DNA from: Paranoxybacillus sp035645275 | Lineage (GTDB): Bacteria > Bacillota > Bacilli > Bacillales > Anoxybacillaceae | Direction of reading: 5' to 3' | DNA: 52,163 nt | NCBI GenBank assembly: GCA_035645275.1 | Contig: DASQMX010000029.1 | Coordinates: 1 to 52,163 of the forward strand | Part shown: positions 7,850 through 15,832 of the stretch, one piece after another | Position numbering within the stretch: position 1 is the first letter of the stretch | Layout of the letters: the number at the start of each line of letters is the position of its first letter | Translations under genes and position numbers: made by a program | Notes under the pieces: model-generated | What the model saw: only the letters and a program-made list of their open reading frames with translations | Told to the model about the DNA's origin: nothing | Databases searched by the model: none

Positions 7850-9799
7850 ATGGGAAAACAAACAAAAACGTTTTATATTACCACACCTATTTATTATCCG
7901 AGTGGAAAATTACATATTGGTCACGCATACACGACAGTAGCTGGTGATGCAATGGCCCGCTATAAGCGTCTTCGTGGTTATGATGTCATGTATTTGACAG
8001 GAACGGATGAGCATGGTCAAAAAATTCAAAGAAAAGCAGAGGAAAAAGGCGTTACTCCGCAACAGTATGTTGACGAGATTGTCGCTGGCATTCAAGAGTT
8101 ATGGAAAAAGCTCGATATTTCTTATGACGATTTTATTCGCACAACGCAAGAGCGGCATAAAGAAGTTGTCGAAAAAATTTTCGCGCGACTCCTTGAGCAA
8201 GGTGATATTTATTTAGATGAGTATGAAGGATGGTATTGCACACCGTGTGAATCTTTCTATACGGAAAGACAGCTTGTCGATGGCAACTGTCCTGATTGCG
8301 GCCGTCCTGTTGAAAAAGTAAAAGAAGAATCTTACTTTTTCCGAATGGGCAAATATGTTGACCGTTTGCTCCAATATTACGAAGAGAATCCGGAGTTCAT
8401 TCAACCGGAATCCCGCAAAAATGAAATGATTAATAACTTTATAAAACCTGGATTAGAAGATTTAGCCGTGTCTCGTACAACATTCGACTGGGGGATTAAA
8501 GTTCCAGGAGATCCGAAACATGTTATTTATGTATGGATTGATGCTTTAACGAACTATATTACAGCATTAGGATATGGCACAGAAAATGATGAAAAATACT
8601 TGAAATATTGGCCGGCAGATGTGCATTTGGTCGGAAAAGAAATTGTTCGCTTCCATACGATTTATTGGCCGATTATGTTAATGGCTTTAGGTCTACCACT
8701 TCCGAAAAAGGTATTTGCTCATGGCTGGTTGTTAATGAAAGACGGTAAAATGTCGAAATCAAAGGGAAATGTTGTCGATCCAGTAACTTTAATTGACCGC
8801 TACGGTTTAGATGCGTTACGTTACTACTTGCTTCGCGAAGTTCCGTTCGGTTCCGACGGTGTTTTTACTCCTGAAGGTTTTGTGGAACGGATTAATTATG
8901 ATTTAGCGAATGATTTAGGAAATCTTCTAAACCGGACAGTAGCGATGATTGAAAAATATTTTGCAGGTGTCATTCCAATTTATGAAGGAAGTAAAACAGA
9001 GTTTGACGATCAGCTTGTCGAAATGGCGAAGAAAACCGTTAAAGATTATGAAGAAGCAATGGAAAAGATGGAGTTTTCTGTTGCCTTGACAGCTGTATGG
9101 CAATTAATCAGCCGGACAAATAAATATATTGATGAGACACAACCTTGGGTGTTAGCGAAAGATGAAACACAGAAAGACCAATTAGCATCTGTGATGGTTC
9201 ATTTAGCGGAATCGCTTCGATATATTGCGATTCTTTTACAGCCATTTTTAACACGAACTCCAGAAAAAATCTTTGCGCAACTCGGTATTACAGAAAATGA
9301 GTTAAAACAATGGGATAGTTTGTACGAATTTGGTCTTATCAAAGAAGGAACAAAAGTGGTAAAAGGTGAACCGTTATTCCCGCGCTTAGATATGTCTGAA
9401 GAAATTGAATATATTAAAGCACAAATGCAAGGAACAGCACCAAAACAAGAAGAGAAAAAAGAAACTCCAAAAGTTGATGAAATTACGATTGATGATTTCA
9501 TGAAAGTCGATTTACGTGTTGCCCAAGTTCTTCATGCTGAGCCGGTAAAAAATGCTGACAAGCTGCTAAAATTACAGCTTGACCTTGGTTATGAAAAGAG
9601 ACAAGTTGTGTCGGGAATTGCGAAATTTTACAAACCGGAAGAGTTGATTGGAAAAAAAGTCATTTGTGTAACAAATTTAAAACCTGTTAAACTTCGCGGT
9701 GAATTATCGCAAGGAATGATTTTGGCAGGTGAAGAAAACGGCGTTCTTTCTTTAGCAACTGTTGATGAAACATTGCCAAATGGGGCAAAAGTAAAATAA
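7850..9799 (+). CDS. metG: Methionyl-tRNA synthetase
   Basis: 649-residue class I synthetase (metS in B. subtilis). HIGH is at 22-25. A CxxC...CxxC zinc knuckle lies near 128-150, KMSKSKG is near residue 300, an anticodon-binding helical domain follows, and a C-terminal EMAP/Trbp111-type tRNA-binding domain spans about 545-649. It charges Met onto elongator and initiator tRNAs. GAGGAGGG precedes ATG 7850. No T-box leader is present, but a terminator-like hairpin lies directly upstream. Confidence 0.97.
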   Translation: MGKQTKTFYITTPIYYPSGKLHIGHAYTTVAGDAMARYKRLRGYDVMYLTGTDEHGQKIQRKAEEKGVTPQQYVDEIVAGIQELWKKLDISYDDFIRTTQERHKEVVEKIFARLLEQGDIYLDEYEGWYCTPCESFYTERQLVDGNCPDCGRPVEKVKEESYFFRMGKYVDRLLQYYEENPEFIQPESRKNEMINNFIKPGLEDLAVSRTTFDWGIKVPGDPKHVIYVWIDALTNYITALGYGTENDEKYLKYWPADVHLVGKEIVRFHTIYWPIMLMALGLPLPKKVFAHGWLLMKDGKMSKSKGNVVDPVTLIDRYGLDALRYYLLREVPFGSDGVFTPEGFVERINYDLANDLGNLLNRTVAMIEKYFAGVIPIYEGSKTEFDDQLVEMAKKTVKDYEEAMEKMEFSVALTAVWQLISRTNKYIDETQPWVLAKDETQKDQLASVMVHLAESLRYIAILLQPFLTRTPEKIFAQLGITENELKQWDSLYEFGLIKEGTKVVKGEPLFPRLDMSEEIEYIKAQMQGTAPKQEEKKETPKVDEITIDDFMKVDLRVAQVLHAEPVKNADKLLKLQLDLGYEKRQVVSGIAKFYKPEELIGKKVICVTNLKPVKLRGELSQGMILAGEENGVLSLATVDETLPNGAKVK

Positions 9800-9810
9800 C
9801 AGTTAAATAC

Positions 9811-9877
9811 AAGAGGTGAAGAGGTTGACCTAAAAGTCAAGTGTCAGACACTTATGGGTCAGCCCCGACACCTCTTT
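9811..9877 (+). repeat. Long-hairpin intergenic repeat / terminator after metS
   Basis: Nested inverted repeat: outer AAGAGGTG / CACCTCTT, middle GGTTGACCTA / TGGGTCAGCC, inner AAGTGTC / GACACTT. The middle and inner modules reappear after ftsH (41358-41483), which marks this as a dispersed repeat. It can also serve as the metS terminator, although its T-tail is weak. Confidence 0.7.
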
Positions 9878-9911
9878 GTTGCTGTTTTGTAATGTAATTG
9901 TTAAGATTCTG

Positions 9912-9923
9912 TGACATATGTCA
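9912..9923. promoter_or_regulatory. 12-bp palindrome upstream of tatD
   Basis: TGACATATGTCA is a perfect palindrome about 50 bases before tatD. With its left flank it reads TGTGA-N6-TCA, resembling half of a CRP/FNR-type operator. The right half-site is imperfect. Confidence 0.3.
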
Positions 9924-9971
9924 TGATTTTATGTGTTACACTTACCATCAGACTGGAAAAGGAGTATGGTT

Positions 9972-10742
9972 ATGTTATTTGATACGCATGCTCATTTAAA
10001 TGCAATACAATACAACGATGATTTGCAAGAAGTGATTGATCGAGCTCTTGAAGAAGGAGTTTCTAATATAGTTGTTGTTGGTTTTGACCGGCCAACGATT
10101 TCCCGCGCGATTGAATTAGCGGAACAATATCCATTTATTTATGCTGCGGTTGGTTGGCACCCAGTTGATGCCATTGATATGACAGAAGACGATTTACAAA
10201 TGATTGAACAACTTGCAGCACATCCGAAAGTAGTTGCTCTTGGAGAAATGGGGTTGGATTATTATTGGGATAAATCGCCTAAAGAAGTGCAAAAAGAAGT
10301 ATTCCGTAAACAAATTGCCTTAGCTAAAAAGGTCAAATTGCCAATTATTATCCATAACCGTGAGGCGACAGCGGACATTATTGAAATTTTAAAAGAAGAA
10401 AATGCCGCTGAAGTTGGCGGGATTATGCATTGTTTTACCGGCAGCGTAGAAGTGGCCAAACAATGTATTGACATGAACTTTTATATTTCGTTTGGCGGCC
10501 CAGTTACGTTTAAAAACGCAAAAAAGCCAAAAGAGGTAGCAAAAGAAATTCCGTTAGAGCATTTATTAATTGAAACCGATTGTCCTTATTTAACGCCTCA
10601 TCCTTTTCGTGGCAAAAGAAATGAGCCAAGTTACGTCAAGTATGTTGCGGAAGCGATTGCTGAACTAAAAGGGATCTCATTTGAAGAAGTGGCACAAAAA
10701 ACGTTCGACAATGCAAAAAAAATATTCGGCATCACTCGATAA
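9972..10742 (+). CDS. tatD: TatD family metal-dependent hydrolase (YabD)
   Basis: 256-residue TatD-type TIM-barrel metallohydrolase. Visible metal-site motifs are THAH (5-8), GEMGLDYYW, IIHNREA, MHCFTGS and IETDCPYLTPHP. TatD proteins are 3'-5' DNA/RNA exonucleases with roles proposed in repair and RNA decay. ATG 9972 is chosen over ATG 9966 because AAAAGGAG (9957-9964) is too close to the first. It sits between metS and yabE, as in B. subtilis. Confidence 0.93.
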   Translation: MLFDTHAHLNAIQYNDDLQEVIDRALEEGVSNIVVVGFDRPTISRAIELAEQYPFIYAAVGWHPVDAIDMTEDDLQMIEQLAAHPKVVALGEMGLDYYWDKSPKEVQKEVFRKQIALAKKVKLPIIIHNREATADIIEILKEENAAEVGGIMHCFTGSVEVAKQCIDMNFYISFGGPVTFKNAKKPKEVAKEIPLEHLLIETDCPYLTPHPFRGKRNEPSYVKYVAEAIAELKGISFEEVAQKTFDNAKKIFGITR

Positions 10743-10825
10743 AAAACGTGTCGCTTTTTTAGGAAGCTTGTCTGACAAAATCTTAAAAAGAAAAAGTTCT
10801 ACAATTTCAGCAATGAACATAGTAT

Positions 10826-10843
10826 AGACTTGTCGACAAGTCT
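10826..10843. promoter_or_regulatory. 18-bp perfect palindrome upstream of yabE
   Basis: AGACTTGTCGACAAGTCT reads identically on both strands, about 130 bases before yabE. Its core holds two overlapping, inverted near-matches (6 of 7) to the Spo0A box. There is no loop and only a mixed T/C tail, so a protein operator fits better than a terminator. Confidence 0.5.
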
Positions 10844-10975
10844 TCCTTTCCTTTTAACAGAATTTTCTGCATAATAGAGTGTACGTTGAGCGTAAAAGTC
10901 AAGTAGGGAGGGAAGGTTGATAGCTAAAAGAGAGCTCTATGCAATTCTCTGCAGATAAAGGAGGCGTTTTTCATC

Positions 10976-12169
10976 ATGTTGAATAACATGAAAGAATTGT
11001 TTTCCGGGGCATTGAAAAAAAATTTAGCTGTAACGGCTGGTAGTTTAATAGCTTTGTCAACAACGACTGGTGTTGCCGCGTATGAATTAACAAAAGAGAG
11101 CGTAACGCTCACATTAAATGGGAAAAAACAAGAAATTCGCACGCATGCTGATACGGTAGCTGACGTTCTAGCTGAGCGCGATATTCAAGTACGTTCTGAA
11201 GATTATTTGTTCCCCTCGAAAAACACACCTGTTACTGACGATTTAAAGATTGTTTGGGAAGCAAGTAAACCTGTAAAACTTACTGTAAATGGAACAACAA
11301 AAAAGGTATGGACGACTGCAAAAACAGTAAGAGATTTGCTTATGACTCAACAAATTACCGTCAATGAACACGACCGAGTTTCTCCATCTCTGGATGCGAA
11401 AATACAAAAAGGCATGGACATTACGTTTGATAAGGCTTTCCACGTCAAATTGAATGTCGGCGGTCAAGAGCAACAAGTGTGGGCAACTTCGACTACTGTC
11501 GCTGACTTTTTAAAACAACAGAAAATCACGTTAAATGAACTAGATCGAATTGAGCCATCATTAAATGAGATGGTGAACGAGAATACTGTTGTTAAAGTTA
11601 CAAGAGTTGAAAAAGTCACCGATGTAGTGGAAGAACCCGTCAATTTTGCAGTTGTTACAAAGAAAGACTCTCAGTTACCAAAAGGAGAACAGAGAGTGCT
11701 TAGCCCAGGAGAACAAGGACTGGTATCTAAACATTACGAAGTTATTTTAGAAAATGGAAAAGAAGTTTCACGTAAACTAGTAAAAACGGAAACGATTAAA
11801 CAAAGTAAAGATCGGATAGTCGCTGTCGGTACAAAAGTAAACAGTCCACAAATTGTCTCGCGCGGCAATGAAACAGTTTCACAGGAATTTTATGTTACAG
11901 CAACGGCTTATACAGCTAATTGTAGTGGCTGTTCCGGACGAACGAGCACTGGTATTAATTTGCGCTCCAATCCTAATATGAAAGTTATCGCAGTTGACCC
12001 GAGAATTATTCCGCTTGGTTCAAAGGTATATATCGAAGGTTATGGATATGCCGTTGCCGCAGACACTGGTTCAGCAATTCGCGGCTATAAAATTGACGTA
12101 TTTTTCCCAGAGAAATCATCAGCTTTTCGCTGGGGAAGAAAAAGAGTTAAAGTAAAAATTATTAAATAA
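10976..12169 (+). CDS. yabE: Cell-wall-active protein YabE (DUF348/G5/3D domains)
   Basis: 397 residues. An N-terminal hydrophobic signal or anchor (about 15-36) is followed by three DUF348 repeats (about 43-97, 98-154, 155-211), a G5-like region to about 295, and a C-terminal 3D domain (about 303-395). The 3D domain carries the AVDPRIIPLG and AADTGSAI motifs with the three conserved Asp residues. The architecture is that of the Rpf/Sps-like peptidoglycan hydrolases (MltA-type barrel), and YabE is considered a secreted autolysin. AAAGGAGG precedes ATG 10976. In B. subtilis an ECF-sigma-driven antisense RNA controls yabE. I could not find a matching promoter here. Confidence 0.92.
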   Translation: MLNNMKELFSGALKKNLAVTAGSLIALSTTTGVAAYELTKESVTLTLNGKKQEIRTHADTVADVLAERDIQVRSEDYLFPSKNTPVTDDLKIVWEASKPVKLTVNGTTKKVWTTAKTVRDLLMTQQITVNEHDRVSPSLDAKIQKGMDITFDKAFHVKLNVGGQEQQVWATSTTVADFLKQQKITLNELDRIEPSLNEMVNENTVVKVTRVEKVTDVVEEPVNFAVVTKKDSQLPKGEQRVLSPGEQGLVSKHYEVILENGKEVSRKLVKTETIKQSKDRIVAVGTKVNSPQIVSRGNETVSQEFYVTATAYTANCSGCSGRTSTGINLRSNPNMKVIAVDPRIIPLGSKVYIEGYGYAVAADTGSAIRGYKIDVFFPEKSSAFRWGRKRVKVKIIK

Positions 12170-12178
12170 TGCAAAGTG

Positions 12179-12209
12179 ACAGAGGATTTCCCTATCCTCT
12201 GTTTTTTTC
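12179..12209 (+). terminator. Terminator after yabE
   Basis: ACAGAGGAT / ATCCTCTGT stem, 6-base loop, then seven T. Confidence 0.92.
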
Positions 12210-12286
12210 GTTATAATGGAGAAAGATTTTCTACCTACATATAGACGTAGGAATGGTAAAAAAGTTTCAACTTTTTGGAGGCTGTT

Positions 12287-12850
12287 ATGAAAATCAAAGA
12301 AATTATTGTTGTAGAAGGAAGAGATGACACAATAGCGATTCAGCGGGCTGTTGAAGCGGATACAATTGAAACAAATGGTTCAGCTATTAACGATGAAATA
12401 TTAGAACGCATTAAAATTGCAAAAGAAAAGCGAGGAGTGATAATTTTTACAGACCCAGACTTTCCAGGAGAAAAAATTCGCAAAACCATTTCCGCGCGTA
12501 TCCCTGGATGTAAACATGCCTTTTTGCCAAAGGAAGAAGCGCTTGAAAAGAACGGCAAAGGCGTGGGGGTAGAGCATGCTTCTGTTGAAGCCATTCGTAA
12601 AGCGCTTGAGAATGTATATGAGGAGACAATTGAGCTTAAAGAAGAAATTACTTTTGATGATTTGATTGATGCCGGCTTAATCGGCGGTTCTTTAGCAAAA
12701 GCGCGCCGCAATCGTTTAGGGAAGCTGCTTAAAATAGGATATACAAATGGAAAGCAACTTCATAAACGTTTGCAAATGTTCCAAATTTCAAAAGAAGCGT
12801 TTATGAACGCTTTAGAGCAAGTGCTTCAGGAGGAAGAGCAAAATGTATAA
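12287..12850 (+). CDS. rnmV: Ribonuclease M5
   Basis: 187-residue Toprim-domain nuclease that cuts both strands of the 5S rRNA precursor to give mature 5S. The Toprim Glu is in VVEGRDD (about 10) and the metal-binding Asp pair in FTDPDFPGEKIR. ATG 12287 is preferred over an in-frame start at 12275 because TGGAGG (12276-12281) is the ribosome site. It overlaps rsmA by 8 bases, pairing two rRNA-maturation genes in one operon. Confidence 0.95.
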   Translation: MKIKEIIVVEGRDDTIAIQRAVEADTIETNGSAINDEILERIKIAKEKRGVIIFTDPDFPGEKIRKTISARIPGCKHAFLPKEEALEKNGKGVGVEHASVEAIRKALENVYEETIELKEEITFDDLIDAGLIGGSLAKARRNRLGKLLKIGYTNGKQLHKRLQMFQISKEAFMNALEQVLQEEEQNV

Positions 12851-13727
12851 AGATATTGCTACGCCTAATCGTACAAAGGAAATTTTAGAGAAATACGGCT
12901 TTTCATTTAAAAAAAGCCTTGGACAAAATTTTTTAATCGATACCAATATCCTTCGCCGCATTGTCGATTTTGCTGAGCTTTCTGCTGAAACAGGAGTGAT
13001 CGAAATCGGGCCAGGAATAGGGGCGTTAACAGAACAGCTTGCCCGGCGTGCTAAAAAAGTAGTCGCATTTGAAATTGACCAACGCCTTTTGCCAATTTTA
13101 GCGGAAACGTTATCCCCTTATCCAAATGTACGTATCATCCATCAAGATGTTTTAAAAGCAGATGTGCGAAAAGTCATCGATGAAGAATTTGCCGGAATTA
13201 AAGATATTATGGTCGTTGCGAACCTGCCTTACTATGTAACGACACCGATTATTATGAAGCTGTTAACAGACAATTTGCCGCTTCGGGGAATCGTTGTTAT
13301 GCTGCAAAAGGAAGTGGCTGAGCGGATTGCTGCTACACCAGGCACAAAAGATTACGGCTCATTATCGATTGCCGTTCAATATTATACAAAAGCGGAAACG
13401 GTCATGACGGTACCAAGGACTGTATTCGTACCTCAGCCAAATGTTGATTCTGCCGTTATTCGTTTGACAAAATTACCTCAGCCTGCCGTTTTTGTTGAGA
13501 ATGAAGCATTTTTCTTTGAAGTGGTTCGCGCAAGCTTTGGGCAACGGCGGAAAACAATTTTGAATAATTTAACAAGCAATTTATCGAATGGGAAAATGTT
13601 TAAAGAAACGATTGAACAAGTGTTGCAAGAAGTGAATATTGACCCGCGCCGCAGAGGAGAGACATTAACGATTGCTGAATTTGCTATTCTTAGCGACCGA
13701 TTGTTTCAAGTATTTCAAAAAAGCTGA
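12843..13727 (+). CDS. rsmA: 16S rRNA (adenine(1518)-N6/adenine(1519)-N6)-dimethyltransferase (KsgA)
   Basis: 294-residue SAM enzyme that dimethylates two adjacent adenines near the 3' end of 16S rRNA during small-subunit assembly. LGQNFL (26-31), the SAM motif EIGPGIGALT (about 54-63), FEID, and the catalytic NLPYYV are all present. AGGAGGAAG before ATG 12843 lies within the end of rnmV. Confidence 0.97.
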   Translation: MYKDIATPNRTKEILEKYGFSFKKSLGQNFLIDTNILRRIVDFAELSAETGVIEIGPGIGALTEQLARRAKKVVAFEIDQRLLPILAETLSPYPNVRIIHQDVLKADVRKVIDEEFAGIKDIMVVANLPYYVTTPIIMKLLTDNLPLRGIVVMLQKEVAERIAATPGTKDYGSLSIAVQYYTKAETVMTVPRTVFVPQPNVDSAVIRLTKLPQPAVFVENEAFFFEVVRASFGQRRKTILNNLTSNLSNGKMFKETIEQVLQEVNIDPRRRGETLTIAEFAILSDRLFQVFQKS

Positions 13728-13732
13728 TTAAT

Positions 13733-13794
13733 AAGAGCTGGATTCTCTCTGTCATCACAATAATGATGATATTAAAGAGAATCTAGCTCTTTTA
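13733..13794 (+). terminator. Terminator after rsmA
   Basis: Long stem AAGAGCT..GATTCTCT / AGAGAATC..AGCTCTT with an inner TCATCA / TGATGA extension and a TTTATTTTTA tail. Confidence 0.9.
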
Positions 13795-13857
13795 TTTTTA
13801 GGAGGATTTTCTACATCGATTGGAGTTCTTGATTTTGGGAAAATAATTATTGTTTTC

Positions 13858-13884
13858 ACGTATTCGAGATATATGCATATTTTA
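13858..13884 (+). promoter_or_regulatory. Sigma-K promoter of yabG
   Basis: AC at 13858-13859, 16 bases, then CATATTTTA (13876-13884), an exact match to the sigma-K -10 consensus CATANNNTA. B. subtilis yabG is transcribed by sigma-K in the mother cell. Confidence 0.7.
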
Positions 13885-13921
13885 CATAATAAACAACTGT
13901 TATAGTCTTGGAGTTGATTGT

Positions 13922-14812
13922 ATGGATATTAAGATTGGCGATATTGTTGGGCGTAAATCCTATAAGTGTGATTTATTGTTTCGCGTTATTGATATTAAGG
14001 AGAAAAATGGAGAAAAAGAAGTGATTCTCCACGGAGAGGATGTGCGGTTAATTGCCGATGCTCCTTTTGATGATTTAGTTATTATTGATGAAAGGGAACA
14101 GCAAAAACGCCAGAAGAAAGAAAAGGAATTAATTGAACAATCTTACAAGCTGTTAAGGCAGGATTATAATCTAATAAAGCAAAAAAATGAGTACAATGCA
14201 ACAGGGGGATATAGAACAGAACAGGACTTTTTTCAAATTCCAGGGCGCGTCCTCCACTTGGACGGTGATCCTCTGTATTTACGAAAATGTTTAGATTTAT
14301 ACGAAAAAATTGGAGTGCCTGTTTACGGAGTTCATTGCAATGAAAAAGAAATGCCAGAAAAAGTTGGAAGCTTAATTGAACAAATTCGTCCTGATATTCT
14401 AGTCATTACTGGTCATGATTCCTATTCAAAGGCAAAAGGAAAAGTTACAGATATTAAAGCATATCGTCATTCCAAATATTTTGTGCAAACAGTACGAGAG
14501 GCGAGAAGAAAAATTCCCCACTTAGATCAGCTCGTTATTTTTGCCGGCGCATGTCAATCTCATTTCGAGTCGTTAATTCGCGCCGGCGCTAATTTTGCCA
14601 GCTCTCCAGCACGGGTCAACATTCATGCACTGGACCCCGTATATCTTGTGTCGAGAATTAGTTTTACACCGTTTATGGAAAGAGTAAATGTATGGGATGT
14701 ATTAAGAAATACACTTACAGGAGAGAAGGGGCTCGGTGGTGTGGAAACAAAAGGTGTATTACGTACAGGTATGCCTTTTCTTACAATCGTTGATTTTATA
14801 AGAGACCGCTAA
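13922..14812 (+). CDS. yabG: Sporulation-specific protease YabG
   Basis: 296 residues, peptidase family U57. It processes spore coat proteins late in sporulation and helps modify them for cross-linking. The family-typical GRVLHLDGDP, VITGHDSY and FAGACQSHFESLIRAGANFASSP segments are visible. The Cys and His in these segments are likely active-site residues, though the mechanism is not settled. ATG 13922 has GGAG at 13910-13913 and lies just after the predicted sigma-K promoter. Upstream in-frame extension to 13850 would run through that promoter and is rejected. Confidence 0.93.
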   Translation: MDIKIGDIVGRKSYKCDLLFRVIDIKEKNGEKEVILHGEDVRLIADAPFDDLVIIDEREQQKRQKKEKELIEQSYKLLRQDYNLIKQKNEYNATGGYRTEQDFFQIPGRVLHLDGDPLYLRKCLDLYEKIGVPVYGVHCNEKEMPEKVGSLIEQIRPDILVITGHDSYSKAKGKVTDIKAYRHSKYFVQTVREARRKIPHLDQLVIFAGACQSHFESLIRAGANFASSPARVNIHALDPVYLVSRISFTPFMERVNVWDVLRNTLTGEKGLGGVETKGVLRTGMPFLTIVDFIRDR

Positions 14813-14841
14813 TGATAAATTTTCATTAGGCGGTTTTGTTT
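14805..14841 (+). terminator. Terminator overlapping the yabG stop
   Basis: ACCGCTAATGA pairs with TCATTAGGCGGT (one bulged base), followed by TTTTGTTT. The 5' arm contains the stop codon. Confidence 0.75.
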
Positions 14842-14909
14842 ATACATAATTTTACATTTAATACGCATAATACGTTATAGCGATAAAAAATATGTAAAAA
14901 AAATAAATA

Positions 14910-14977
14910 TTGACATTTATTGTGTTGTGTTGGTAAAATATTTGTTTTTTGACTTTTGATAAAAATGTTGTTACAAT
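14910..14977 (+). promoter_or_regulatory. Tandem sigma-A promoters of veg
   Basis: First promoter: TTGACA (14910-14915), 18 bp, TAAAAT (14934-14939). Second: TTGACT (14949-14954), 17 bp, TACAAT (14972-14977). The second has the same -10 hexamer and spacing as the well-known strong B. subtilis veg promoter. Confidence 0.85.
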
Positions 14978-15000
14978 TATGTTAGTGAGGTGGATAGCGA

Positions 15001-15264
15001 ATGGCAAAAACACTGGCCGACATTAAAAAAGCGTTGGATTCAAATCTTGGCAGGCGACTAACGTTAAAAGCAAATGGTGGAAGAAGAAAAACGATTGAGC
15101 GATGCGGCATTTTAGCAGAAACATATCCTTCTGTGTTTGTTATTGAACTTGACCAAGAGGAAAATGCTTTTGAACGTGTGTCTTACAGTTATGCAGATGT
15201 TCTTACAGAGACTGTACAGCTAACCTTCTTAGATGATGACAATATGGCAATTAGCGGGCAGTAG
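15001..15264 (+). CDS. veg: Veg protein (DUF1021)
   Basis: 87-residue Veg family protein: MAKTLADIKKALDSNLGRRL, the GGRRK basic stretch, then a beta-rich domain. In B. subtilis Veg is abundant in vegetative cells and stimulates biofilm matrix genes by antagonising SinR. Its biochemical action is not fully known. GAGGTGGA precedes ATG 15001. A weak hairpin (AGCGG / CTGCT, 15253-15280) with a T-rich tail may end its transcript. Confidence 0.95.
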   Translation: MAKTLADIKKALDSNLGRRLTLKANGGRRKTIERCGILAETYPSVFVIELDQEENAFERVSYSYADVLTETVQLTFLDDDNMAISGQ

Positions 15265-15303
15265 ACATTTGTTTGCTGCTTTTTATTTTATGGCTTTTTA
15301 GAA

Positions 15304-15333
15304 ACATAAATCTCCCCTTTTCTTACAATAATA
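15304..15333 (+). promoter_or_regulatory. Candidate sigma-G promoter of sspF
   Basis: ACATA (15304-15308) for -35, 18-bp spacer, AATAATA (15327-15333) for -10, one mismatch from CATNHTA. SASP genes are sigma-G dependent. Confidence 0.5.
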
Positions 15334-15368
15334 AGATTGTCGCGGTTGTCGAAAGGAGTTGCTTGCGT

Positions 15369-15548
15369 TTGGGAAGACGTCGAGGTATTATGTCAGAACG
15401 CTTTAAAGAAGAACTTGCTAAAGAGCTAGGATTTTACGATGTTGTGCAAAAAGAAGGATGGGGAGCCATTCGTGCACGCGATGCAGGAAATATGGTCAAA
15501 TTAGCGATACAAATGGCGGAGCAACATTTAGCAGAAAGAACGAGGTAA
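15369..15548 (+). CDS. sspF: Small acid-soluble spore protein SspF
   Basis: 59-residue SASP. LGRRRGIMSERFKEELAKEL and GWGAIRARDAGNMVKLAIQMA match the conserved helices that coat DNA in the spore core and the GPR-type protease region. TTG 15369 is the start: AAAGGAG (15352-15358) gives good spacing and the resulting N-terminus (M)GRRRG matches the family. A longer frame reaching 15273 would run through the promoter. It follows veg, as in B. subtilis. Confidence 0.92.
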   Translation: MGRRRGIMSERFKEELAKELGFYDVVQKEGWGAIRARDAGNMVKLAIQMAEQHLAERTR

Positions 15549-15586
15549 CTCAATATCATATCATATGGACCGCGACAGACAGCTGT

Positions 15587-15691
15587 CTCAAAAAAGGATT
15601 CGACTCCTGAATTACAATGCTTATGGACAAACGCCCATAAACGATTGTAAACAGTTGAAGGGAGTCAGTCCTATGAGACAGCTGCTTTTTT
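15587..15691 (+). repeat. Long-hairpin intergenic repeat between sspF and ispE
   Basis: About 105 bases that fold end to end. AGCTGTCTCA (15591-15600) pairs with TGAGACAGCT (15674-15683), then AGGATTCGACTCC with GGGAGTCAGTCCT, then TTACAATGCTTATGG with CCATAAACGATTGTAA. It ends in GCTTTTTT, so it may also terminate sspF transcription. It looks like a dispersed palindromic element rather than part of a gene. Confidence 0.7.
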
Positions 15692-15741
15692 ACATAATTG
15701 AATGATGTAACTTTATTAAAGTATACAATGGTTTTCTTTAT

Positions 15742-15769
15742 TTGATAATATGTCGAAATATAGGATAAT
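15742..15769 (+). promoter_or_regulatory. Candidate sigma-A promoter of ispE
   Basis: TTGATA (15742-15747), 16-bp spacer, GATAAT (15764-15769). A perfect Spo0A box, TGTCGAA, lies in the spacer at 15751-15757. Confidence 0.5.
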
Positions 15770-15832
15770 TGTAAATGACTTTTATGTTAAAATGTTAATA
15801 TAGGTTTGAAGTCGTAAAAGTAGGTGGAAAGT

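Noticed and set aside
10818..10826. Sigma-K-like CATAGTATA upstream of yabE
   Set aside because: The -10 matches, but the spacing to an upstream AC is short, and yabE is not known as a late mother-cell gene.
10743..10975. c-di-AMP (ydaO-type) riboswitch before yabE
   Set aside because: Riboswitches of this class precede wall hydrolases in some Firmicutes, but the conserved G-rich core is not present.
10976..12169. ECF-sigma promoter for an antisense RNA within yabE
   Set aside because: GTTTCA occurs twice on the plus strand, but no CGTC-type -10 lies at the right distance on the minus strand.
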